Below, in pieces: positions 44,207 to 55,286 of a DNA stretch of 64,000 bases. The stretch comes from Anaeramoeba ignava (taxonomy: Eukaryota > Metamonada > Anaeramoebidae), in contig JAPDFW010000053.1 in NCBI GenBank assembly GCA_028826165.1, forward strand, positions 520,501 to 584,500, written 5' to 3'. Within the stretch, counting starts at the first letter, position 1. Every line of letters begins with the position of its first letter. The notes beneath the pieces were generated by a model that saw only the letters and a program-made list of their open reading frames with translations, ran no database searches and was not told where the DNA came from. A program made the translations under genes and the position numbers.

Positions 44207-47200
44207 ATGGGACAAACAGAATCTAAACAAAAATTATTTGAAATTTGTGAAAATATTAATGAAAAATCACTTGAAATTATTAAAAAAATAATTAAAAAAA
44301 AACCAATAAATTTCCAAAATGATAATCAAGAAACTTTATTACATTTAATTTGCAAAAATCCAAATCAATATTCAAATGAAATTATTAAATTTCTTATTAA
44401 AAAAGGAATTAAAATTAATTTAAAAAATATTAATAAAGAAACTCCATTACATTTAATTTGCCAAAAATTAAATCAATATTCATTTGAAATTATCAAATTT
44501 ATTGTTTCAAAAAAACTGATCTTAATATTCAAAATATTTATCAAGAAACACCTTTACATTTAATTTGTAAAAGTGAAAATGAAAATTTGAATGAAATTAT
44601 CAAATTATTTATTGAAAACGGAGCAAAAATTAATATTCAAAACAATAAAAAAGAAACTTTATTACATTTAATTTGCAAAAATCCAAATCAATATTCAAAT
44701 GAAATTATCAAATTTCTTATTGAAAAAAGGAATTAAAATTAATTTACAAAAATATTAATAAAGAAACTCCATTACATTTAATTTGTAAAAATTTAAATCA
44801 ATATTCATTTGAAATTATCAAATTTTTTATTTCAAAAAAAGCTGATCTTAATATTCAAAATATTTATCAAGAAACACCTTTACATTTAATTTGTAAAAGT
44901 GAAAATGAAAATTTGAATGAAATTATTAAATTATTTATTGAAAACGGAGCAAAAATTAATATTCAAAACAATAAAAAAGAAACATTATTACATTTAATTT
45001 GCCAAAAAGAAAATCAAAACGAAATTATTAAATTTCTTATTGAAAAAGGAATTAAAATTAATTTACAAAATATTAATAAAGAAACTCCGTTACATTTAAT
45101 TTGTAAAAATTTAAATCAATATTCATTTGAAATTATCAAATTTATTGTTTCAAAAAAGGCTGATCTTAATATTCAAAATATTTATCAAGAAACACCTTTA
45201 CATTTAATTTGTAAAAGTGAAAATGAAAATTTGAATGAAATTATTAAATCATTTATTGAAAACGGAGCAAAAATTAATATTCAAAACAATAAAAAAGAAA
45301 CTTTATTACATTTAATTTGCCAAAAAGAAAATCAAAACGAAATTATTAAATTTCTTGTTGCTAAAGGAGCCAATCTTGATATTCAAAACGAAAAGGAAGA
45401 AACAATTTTACATTTATTTTGTCAAAATCAAAATTTAAATGAAAAATCAATTGAAATTATTAAATTTATTGTTGAAAATGGAGCAAATATAAACTTAAAA
45501 AATAATACACAACAAACTCCATTACATTTAATTTGTCAAAAAGAAAATTTCAATGAGCATATATTTAAGATTATTAAATTTCTTGTTTCAGAAGAAGCTG
45601 ATATTAATATTCAAAACAAAAAACAAAAAACTCCATTACATTTAATTTGTCAAAACCCAAATATAGATGAAAAATCAATTGAAATCGTCAAACTTCTTGT
45701 TGAAAACGGAACAGATCTAACGATAAAATCATATTTCAAAGAACGAACACCATTGCATTTGGCTTGCCAAAACTCAAATCCAAATTCCTTGCAAATTATC
45801 AAATATTTAATTGAAAAGGGGGCTGATATAAATTCGAAACCATCAAATCAAACAACACCATTCCATTTATTTTGCAGAAACCAAAGTTCGTTTGAATTTT
45901 TCAAATTTCTTGTTTCTAATGGAGCTGATATCAATATAAAAACAAAATACAAAAACGAAAATTCTTTACATTTTGCTTGTCAAAACGAAAGTCCAAATTC
46001 ATTTGAAATGATTAAATTTCTTATCGAGAAAGGGTTTGATGTTAATTCTCAAACATCAAATCAAGAAACACCATTGCATTATGCTTGTCAAAATTCTAAT
46101 CCAAAATTGTTTGAAATTATTATTTTTCTTGTTGAAAAAGGAGCAAATATCAATAATAAGAATTACAACAATGAAACTCCTTTACACATAATTTGCCAAA
46201 ATGAAAAGCAAAATGAAAAGTTATTTGAAATTATTAAATACTTTATTGAAAAAGGTGCTGATATGAATTTTTTCTCTGCTTTCAGAGAAACCCCTTTATA
46301 TAATCTTTGTTTACATCAAGCAAAAAACTCAAATTTATTTGAAATTATTAAATACTTTGCTGAAAAAGGAGCTGATATCAAAAAAAACAACAGAAAAACA
46401 ATTTTGCATTTAATTTGCAAATATCGGCTTGAGAATTCAATTGAAATTATCGAATTTCTTGTTGAAAAGGGGATTGATATTAATTCCAAAGGTTATCAAT
46501 CTTCAACTCCATTACATTTATTATGTGAAAATCAAAATTCACTTGAAGTTGTCAAACTTCTTGTTTCAAAAGGAGCAGATATCAATATTGGAAATGAAAG
46601 AAAAGAAGAAGCTTTGCATTTAGTTTGTAAAAATCAAAACTTAAATGAAAATTCATTTGAAATTAGCAAGTTTCTTGTTGAAAATGGTGCTGATATTAAC
46701 TCTCAAAATTTATATAAAGAAACTCCTTTACATTTAATTTGTGGAAATCAAAATCAAAATGAATATTCATTTGAAATTATTAAATTTCTTGTTTCAAAAA
46801 AAGCAAATATTAATATTCAAAATGAAAAAAAAGAAACTCCTTTACATTTAATTTGTGGAAATCAAATCCAAAATAAAACTACACTTGAAATTATCAAATT
46901 TCTTGTTGAAAAAGGTGTTGATATTGATTCAAAAACAGGAAATGAAGAAACACCTTTACATTTTATTTGTAAAAATCAAAATCAAAATCTATTTGAAATT
47001 ATCAAATTCTTTGTTGAAAAGGGAGCTGATGTTAATTCAAAAACATCAGACCAAGAAACTCCTTTACATTTTATTTGCCAAAATACAAATGAAAAATCAA
47101 TTGAAATTATTAAATTCCTTGTTGAAAAAGGAGCTGATATTAATTCAAAAACAGGATTCAAAATTGAAACTCCTTTACATTTAATTTGCCAAAATCAAAA

Positions 47201-48693
47201 TGAATATTCAATTGAAATTATTAAATATTTTGTTGAAAAGGGAGCTGATATTAATTCTAAAACATTAAACCAAGAAACACCTTTACATTTTGTTTGTTTA
47301 AACAAAAACGAAAATGAATATTCAATTGAAATTATCAAATTCCTTGTTGAAAAAGGAACTAATGTTAATTCAAAAACAAAATATACTGAAGAAACATTAT
47401 TACATATTGCTTGCCAATACCAAAAGCAAAATAGTCTTGAAACTATTAAAATTCTCATTGAAAAAGGTGCTGATATTAATTCCACAAACAAAAAACAAGA
47501 AACTCCTTTACATACTGCTTGTAAACAACCAAATTCAATTGAAATTATTAAATTATTTATTGAAAAAGGAGCTGATATTAATATACAAGGATCAAACAAA
47601 CAAACACCGTTGCATGTTGCTTGCCAATATAGTCACTCAAATTCATTTGAAAATATTAAATTTCTTGTTTCAAAAGGAGCTGATATTAATGCTAAAATAA
47701 AAACTCAAGAAACTCCTTTACATTTAGTTTGCAAATACCAAAATCAAAATTTATTGGAAATTATTAAATTTTTTATTAAAAAAGGAGTTGATATTAATTC
47801 TAAAACATATAATAATCAAACACCTCTTTCTTTATTAATTCAAAATTCAAAAAGTGATGAAAAATCAATTCAATTTTTATTAATGAATGATGCAATTTTT
47901 CCTTATTTAAATCAATCAAATCTTCAATTTCCAAAAAAATTTATTCCTTTCTTATTTAAAATTTATTCAATTAATCAAGATTTGAATAATTTATTAAAAT
48001 CAAATGAAAATTTTACAGATTTAATAATTCAATCAAATGATTCATTTAAATTTAAAGTTCATAAATTAATTTTATTAATAAGATTTGATAATAATGAATT
48101 TATTTTATCAAAATTTATTAAAATTTGTTCTCAAAAATCAAAAAGAAGAAGTTAAAAATGCTTTAAATTTCATTTATACAGGATTTATTGATTTTGATTC
48201 ATTTTTTAATCAAATTTCTTTACTTTCAAATCAAAAACAATATCAACAATTTGAAAAAGAAAAGAATAAATTTGAAGAAAAAGAAAAAGAAATTGAAAAA
48301 TTATTTAAAGAAATTGAAATTGATTTAAAATGGATTAATGAAAAAAAAGGAAGAAAAGGAATAATAAAAGATTTATCCAAATTATATCAACAAAATGAAA
48401 CAAAAGATTTTACAATAATAATTTCAAAAGAAAAAGAAATTAAAGTTCATAAATTAATATTAATAATCAGAAGTGAATTATATAAAGGAATGTTTTTAAA
48501 TGTTGAAGATTCATCAAATCAAGTTCATGATTATTCAAATAAATCAAATGAAACAATTCAACAATTAATTTATTTTCTTTATAATGATGAATTTGAAAAC
48601 GAAATTAAAGAAGAAATTAAAGAAGAATATTTAGATTTAAAAGATTATTATCAATTAAATCAAAATTCAATTATTGATTTATTTTTAAATTAA
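44207..48693 (+). CDS. Ankyrin-BTB array gene 3 (about 34 ANK units, four frame breaks)
   Basis: Largest member, 1,494 aa after correcting one missing base (about 44518) and three extra A residues (about 44726, 44749 and 48137); the length then divides exactly by three. It starts MGQTESKQKLF, which fits an N-myristoylation signal (Gly2, Ser6). The first third consists of duplicated multi-unit blocks (IENGAKINIQNNKKETLLHL recurs three times) shared with gene 4. The middle third (45700-46650) contains the most diverged units. Domain order is identical to gene 2, ending in the double BTB. The frame breaks all fall in short A runs of otherwise perfect repeats, so an assembly artefact is the likeliest cause. 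Confidence 0.82.
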
Positions 48694-48753
48694 AATTAAA
48701 AAAAAACAAATTTCATTTTTTTCATTTTCATTTCATTTTTTTCATTTTAATAA
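48694..48753 (+). promoter_or_regulatory. 60 bp spacer between ANK-BTB genes 3 and 4
   Basis: AAACAAATTTCATTTTTTTC followed by CATTTCATTTTTTTCATTTT and AATAA before the ATG; near-identical to the 44147-44206 spacer. Confidence 0.5.
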
Positions 48754-51700
48754 ATGGGACAAACAGAATCTAAACAAAAATTATTTGAAATTTGTGAAAA
48801 TATTAATGAAAAATCACTTAAAATTATCAAATCAATCATTTCAAAAGGAGGAGAAATTAATATTCGAAATATTCAAAAAGAAACATTATTACATTTAATT
48901 TGCAAAAATCCAAATGAATATTCAAATGAAATTATCAAATTTCTTATTGAAAAAGGAATTAAAATTAATTTACAAAATATTAATAAAGAAACTCCTTTAC
49001 ATTTAATTTGCCAAAAATTAAATCAATATTCATTTGAAATTATCAAATTTATTGTTTCAAAAAAAGCTGATATCAACTCAAAAAATATTAATAAAGAAAC
49101 ACCTTTACATTTAATTTGCAAAAATGAAAATGAAAACTTATTTGAAATTATTAAATTATTTATTGAAAACGGAGCAAAAATTAATATTCAAAACAATAAA
49201 AAAGAAACATTATTACATTTAATTTGCCAAAAAGAAAATCAAAACGAAATTATCAAATTTCTTATTGAAAAAGGAATTAAAATTAATTTACAAAATATTA
49301 ATAAAGAAACTCCATTACATTTAATTTGTAAAAATTTAAATCAATATTCAAATGAAATTATCAAATTTCTTGTTGAAAAAGGAATTGATATCAGCTCAAA
49401 AAATATTAATGAAGAAACACCTTTACATTTAATTTGTAAAAATCCAAATCAATATTCATTTGAAATTATTAAATATTTTCTTTCACAAGAAATTGATATC
49501 AACTCAAAAAATATTAATAAAGAAACACCTTTACATTTAATTTGCCAAAATCAAAATGAAAAATCAATACAAATTATCAAATATCTTCTTTTCCAAGGAG
49601 CTAACATTAATTTGCAAAATAAAAATGAAGAAACAATTTTACATTTTGCTTGTAAAAATGAAAATGAGAATTCAATTGAAATTATTAAATATCTTCTTTC
49701 AAAAGGAATTTCCATTAATTCAGAAACAAAATACAAAAAAGAAACACCTTTACATTTAATTTGTAAAAATCCAAACCCAAATTCATTTGCAATTATAAAA
49801 CTTCTTGTTGAAAGAGGAGCTAACGTTAATACCAAAACTGATTATTATTGCGAAACAGTGTTTGCATATAGTTTGTTTGAATCATTTCGAAAACTTTTAT
49901 GAAATTATCAAACTTTTCCTAGAAAAAGGAGCAGATGTCAATGCCAAATCAACTGACAACAAAACACCCTTTTATTTTGCTTGTAAAAATAAGCATAAAA
50001 AAGCAAATGATATTATAAAATTACTTATTGAGAAAGGAGCTGTTATTAACTTTGAGAATAATGAAAAAGAAACAGCATTACATTTAATTTGTCAAAATCT
50101 AAATGAGAATTCAATTGAAATTATAGAACTTCTTGTTGAAAATGGAGCAGATGTTAATGCCAAAACAAATGAGAATAAAACACCTCTGCATTTTGCTTGT
50201 CAATTTCAAAATTCAAATTCATTTGATATTGTTAAAATTCTTGTTTCAAAAGGAGCAGATGTTAATGCCAAAACAAATGATAATCAAACACCTCTAGATT
50301 TAGCTTATCAAAGTCAAACCCAAAATTCAATTGAAATTATTAAATTCTTTATTGAAAAAGGTGCTGATATTAATTCAAAAACATTGAATCAAGAAACTCC
50401 TTTACATTTTGCTTGTAAAAATCAAAATTTAAATGAAAATTCTCTTGAAATGATCAAATTTCTTGTTGAAAAAGGGATAGATGTCAATGCCAAAACACAA
50501 TCAAATCAAGACACAGCTTTACATTATTTATGTCGAAGTCAGGAGGAAAATTCAATTGAAATTATGAAGTTTCTCATATCAAAAGGTGCTGATGTCAATG
50601 CAAAATCAAAAAATCAAAAAACTCCTTTACATTTAATTTGTGAAAATCAAAGCCAAAATAAAAGAGTGATTGAAATTATCAAATTATTTATCGAAAAAGG
50701 AGCAGATGTTAATGCCAAAATTAATAATGAAATTTCACCTTTACATTTAATTTGTCAAAATCAAAATGAAAACGAATATTCATTTGAAATTATTAAACTT
50801 CTTATTGAAAAAGGAGCTGATGTGAATATAGAAACAACCTATAAAATTACACCTTTACACCTACTCTCTACGCATAAGCACTACAATTCGTTATATATTA
50901 TCAAATTTCTTGTTTCAAAAGGAGCTAGTATCAATGTGAAAACATTAAATCAAGAAACTTCTTTACATTTCGCTTGTCAAAATCAAAATGAATATTCATT
51001 TGAAATTATCAAATTTCTTGTTGAAAAAGGTGCTGATATTAATGCAAAAACAACAAATCAAGAAACTCCTTTACACATAATTTGCCAAAATGAAAACCAA
51101 ACTAAAAATAAATATAAAATCCAAATCCAGATTCAAAATCAAAATCAAAATCAAAATCAAAATCAATAATCAAAATGAAAATTTATTTGAAATTATTAAA
51201 TTTCTTGTTGAAAAAGGTGCTAATATCAATTCAAAAATATTAAATCAAGAAACTCCTTTACATTTAATTTGCCAAAATAAAAATGAAAATTTATTTGAAA
51301 TTATTAAATATTTTGTTGAAAAAGGTGCTGATATTAATTCAAAAACAAAAACTCAAGAAACTCCTTTACATTTAATTTGCAAAAATCAAAATGAAAATTT
51401 ATTTGAAATTATCAAATTTCTTGTTGAAAAAGGTGCTGATATCAATTCAAAAACAAAAACTCAAGAAACTCCTTTACATTTTATATGCAAATATCAAAAT
51501 GAAAATTTATTTGAAATTATCAAATATTTTGTTGAAAAAGGTGCTGATATTAATTCAAAAACAAAAACTCAAGAAACTCCTTTACATTTTATATGCAAAT
51601 ATCAAAATGAAAATTTATTTGAAATTATCAAATTTCTTGTTGAAAAAGGTGCTAATATCAATTCAAAAACAAAAACTCAAGAAACTCCTTTACATTTAGT

Positions 51701-52667
51701 TTGCAAATACCAAAATCAAAATTTATTTGAAATTATCAAATTTTTTATTAAAAAAGGAGTTGATATTAATTCTAAAACATATAATAATAAAACACCTCTT
51801 TCTTTATTAATTCAAAATTCAAAAAGTGATGAAAAATCAATTCAATTTTTATTAATGAATGATGCAATTTTTCCTTATTTAAAACAATCAAATTTTGACT
51901 TTCCAAAAAAATTTATTCCTTTATTATTTAAAATTTATTCAATTAATCAAGATTTGAATAATTTATTAAAATCAAATGAAAATTTTTCAGATTTAATAAT
52001 TCAATCAAATGATTCATTTAAATTTAAAGTTCATAAATTAATTTTATTAATAAGATTTGATAATAATGAATTTATTTTATCAAAATTTATTAAAATTTGT
52101 TCTCAAAAATCAAAAGAAGAAGTTAAAAATGCTTTAAATTTCATTTATACAGGATTTTTTGATTTTGATTCATTTTTTAATCAAATTTCTTTACTTTCAA
52201 ATCAAAAACAATATCAACAATTTGAAAAAGAAAAGAATAAATTTGAAGAAAAAGAAAAAGAAATTGAAAAATTATTTAAAGAAATTGAAATTGATTTAAA
52301 ATGGATTAATGAAAAAAAAGGAAGAAAAGGAATAATAAAAGATTTATTCAAATTATATCAACAAAATGAAACAAAAGATTTTACAATAATAATTTCAAAA
52401 GAAAAAGAAATTAAAGTTCATAAATTAATATTAATAATTAGAAGTGAATTATATAAAGGAATGTTTGAATTAAATGTTGAAGATTCATCAAATCAAGTTC
52501 ATGATTATTCAAATAAATCAAATGAAACAATTCAACAATTAATTTATTTTCTTTATAATGATAAATTTGAAAACGAAATCCCAAAAGAAATTAAAGAAGA
52601 ATATTTAGATTTAAAAGATTATTATCAATTAAATCAAAATTCAATTATTGATTTATTTTTAAATTAA
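48754..52667 (+). CDS. Ankyrin-BTB array gene 4 (about 28 ANK units, two frame breaks)
   Basis: 1,303 aa after removing extra bases at about 49861 (CAGTGTTTGCAT, one T too many; restores ETVLHIVCLNHF) and about 51165 (within a CAAAAT run that reads NQNQNQ). It shares the N-terminus MGQTESKQKLFEICENINEK with gene 3. The first ten units match gene 3 closely; units from about 49900 to 51000 are distinctive. At 51180-51700 four to five units encoding EIIKFLVEKGADINSKTKTQ are nearly identical, indicating very recent tandem expansion. Ends with the common double-BTB module. Likely a cytosolic, possibly membrane-tethered adaptor; ligand unknown. Confidence 0.83.
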
Positions 52668-52725
52668 AATTAAAAAAAACAAATTTCATTTTTTTCATTT
52701 TCTTTTCATTTTAATAAAAAAAACA
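52668..52725 (+). promoter_or_regulatory. 58 bp spacer between ANK-BTB genes 4 and 5
   Basis: AAACAAATTTCATTTTTTTC and TTTTCTTTTCATTTTAATAA as in the other spacers, but followed by AAAAAAACA before a different N-terminus (MRKNTKKEL). Confidence 0.5.
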
Positions 52726-55052
52726 ATGAGAAAAAACACAAAAAAAGAATTATTTGAAGCTTGTCAAAAAAACTCTTTGCAAAATATCAAAAATTTGCTT
52801 AAAAAAAAATCAAAAGAAATTAATGAGAAAACAAAATTAACTAACAATACTGCATTACATTTTGCTTGCCAAAATAGTAATCAAGATCAAAACAAACTTG
52901 AGACTATTAAATTTCTTGTTTCAAAAAAAGCGAATGTTAATGCTGAAAATAAAAATAAAGAAACTCCTTTACATTTAATTTGTGAAAATCCAATTCAAAA
53001 CGAATATTCACTTGAAATTATTAAATTTCTTGTTGAAAAAAAAGCAAAAATTAATTTACAATTAACAGGTTACAAATATACTGCTGATGATCGTTTTCCT
53101 GTGTTTGAAATATCATATTATGATTACGATGACTGTTTTTATTTGGAAAAAAATTTTGAAAACGATAACCAAGAATATAATGAACAAGCTCCATTACATT
53201 TAATTTGTGAAAATCAAAATCAAAATGAATATTCATTTGAAATTGTCAAATTCCTTGTTTCAAAAAAGGCTGATATTAATTCTCTAACTAAAAAAAAAGA
53301 AACTCCATTACATTTAATTTGTCAAAATCAAAATGAAAACGAATATTCACTTGAAATTATCAAATTCTTTATTGAAAAAGGAGCTGATATTAATTCCAAA
53401 ACATTAACTCAGCAAACTCCTTTACATTTAATTTGCCGAAAATCAAAATCAAAATGAATATTCACTTGAAATTGTTAAATTCCTTGTTGAAAAAGGAGCT
53501 GATATTAATTCTAAAACAGAAAACCAACAAACTCCATTACATTTAATTTGTCAAAATCAAAATCAAAATGAATATTCACTTGAAATTGTTAAATTCCTTG
53601 TTGAAAAAGGTGCTGATATCAATTCTCAAAATTTAAATCAAACAACTCCTTTACATTTAATTTGTCAAAACCAAAATCAATATTCATTCGAAATTGTTAA
53701 ATTCCTTGTTGAAAAAGGTGCTGATATTAATATTCAAAATTTAAATCAAACAACTCCTTTACATTTAATTTGTCAAAACCAATCAATTGAGATTATTAAA
53801 TTCTTTATTGAAAAAGGATCTGATATTAATTTAAAAACATTGAATCAAGAAACTCCTTTACATTTCGTTTGTAAAAACAGAAATTCAAATTCATTTGAAA
53901 TTATTAAATTCTTTATTGAAAAAGGAATTGATATTAATTCAAAAACAAAAGATCAAGAAACTCCTTTACATTTTGCTTGTTTAATTCAAAATTCACTTGA
54001 AATTATTAAATTCCTTTGTTGAAAAAGGAGCTGATATTAATGCTAAAACAATAAATCAAGAAACTCCTTTACATTTTGCTTGTCAAAACAGAAATTCAAA
54101 TTCATTTGAAATTATTAAATATTTTGTTTCAAAGAAAGTTGATGTTAATATTGAAAACAAATACAACAATAAAACACCTCTTTCTTTATTAATTCAAAAT
54201 TCAAAAAGTGATGAAAAATCAATTCAATTTTTATTAATGAATGATGCAATTTTTCCTTATTTAAATGAATCAAATCTTCAATTTCCAAAAAGATTTATTC
54301 CTTTCTTATTTAAAATTTATTCAATTAATCAAGATTTAAATAATTTATTAAAATCAAATGAAAATTTTACAGATTTAATAATTCAATCAAATGATTCATT
54401 TAAATTTAATGTTCATAAATTAATTTTATTAATAAGATTTGATAATAATGAATTAATTTTATCAAAATTTATTGAAATTTGTTCTCAAAAATCAAAAGAA
54501 GAAGTTAAAAATGCTTTAAATTTCATTTATACAGGATTTATTGATTTTGATTCATTTTTTAATCAAATTTCTTTACTTTCAAATCAAAAAATAAAACAAT
54601 ATCAACAATTTGAAAAAGAAAGGAATAAATTTGAAGAAAAAGAAAAAGAAATTGAAGAATTATTTAAAGAAATTGGAATTGATTTAAAATGGATTGAATC
54701 AAAAAAAGGAAGAAAAGGGATAATAAAAGATTTATCCAAATTATATCAACAAAATAAAACAAAAGATTTTACAATAATAATTTCAAAAGAAAAAGAAATT
54801 AAAGTTCATAAATTAATATTAATAATTAGAAGTGAATTATATAAAGGAATGTTTTTAAATGTTGAAGATTCATCAAATCAAGTTCATGATTATTCAAATA
54901 AATCAAATGAAACAATTCAACAATTAATTTATTTTCTTTATAATGATGAATTTGAAAAAGAAATTAAAGAAGAAATTAAAGAAGAATATTTAGATTTAAA
55001 AGATTATTATCAATTAAATCAAAATTCAATTATTGATTTATTTTTAATTTAA
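52726..55052 (+). CDS. Ankyrin-BTB array gene 5 (about 13 ANK units, two frame breaks)
   Basis: 774 aa after removing one extra A (about 53447, CGAAAATC) and one extra T (about 54014, CCTTTGTT). The N-terminus MRKNTKKELFEACQKNSLQN differs from the other members and has no myristoylation signal. Between the second and third ankyrin units is a unique acidic/aromatic insert of about 40 residues (FEISYYDYDDCFYLEKNFEN) with no counterpart in the paralogues. The C-terminal double BTB is almost identical to that of gene 2, differing by a small insertion (QKIKQYQQF) in the linker and a few substitutions. The last residue is Ile rather than Asn. Confidence 0.83.
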
Positions 55053-55286
55053 AAATTTTTTTTTCGCATTTTGATTTTAATTTTTTTTTTTCTCCTTTCT
55101 TTCTTTTTCTTAATTAATTAAAAAAAAAAAAATAAAAAAAAATTTTTTTCAATTTTTTTTTCATTTTTCAATTCAATTTTAATAAACATAAAATAAAAAT
55201 ACAAATTATTACTTTATTATTTTTTTTTAAAATTCAATTAAATTCAATTAAATTTAATTAAATTAAAATTAAATCATTTTTAAACA
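55053..55286. promoter_or_regulatory. Spacer between the ANK-BTB array and the helicase gene
   Basis: 234 bp of A/T tracts with TTTTTTTCATTTTTCAATTC and several AATTCAATTAAA units. No gene seen. Confidence 0.35.

Noticed and set aside
47195-47599. Minus-strand frames over the ankyrin genes (for example ISAPFSI repeats)
   Set aside because: Antisense of the ankyrin consensus; periodicity follows the plus-strand repeat.
40347-54020. Ankyrin-BTB genes 1, 3, 4 and 5 as pseudogenes
   Set aside because: Apart from one to four single-base indels each, they show no stops or decay in kilobases of coding sequence, and corrected lengths divide by three; called CDS with notes instead.
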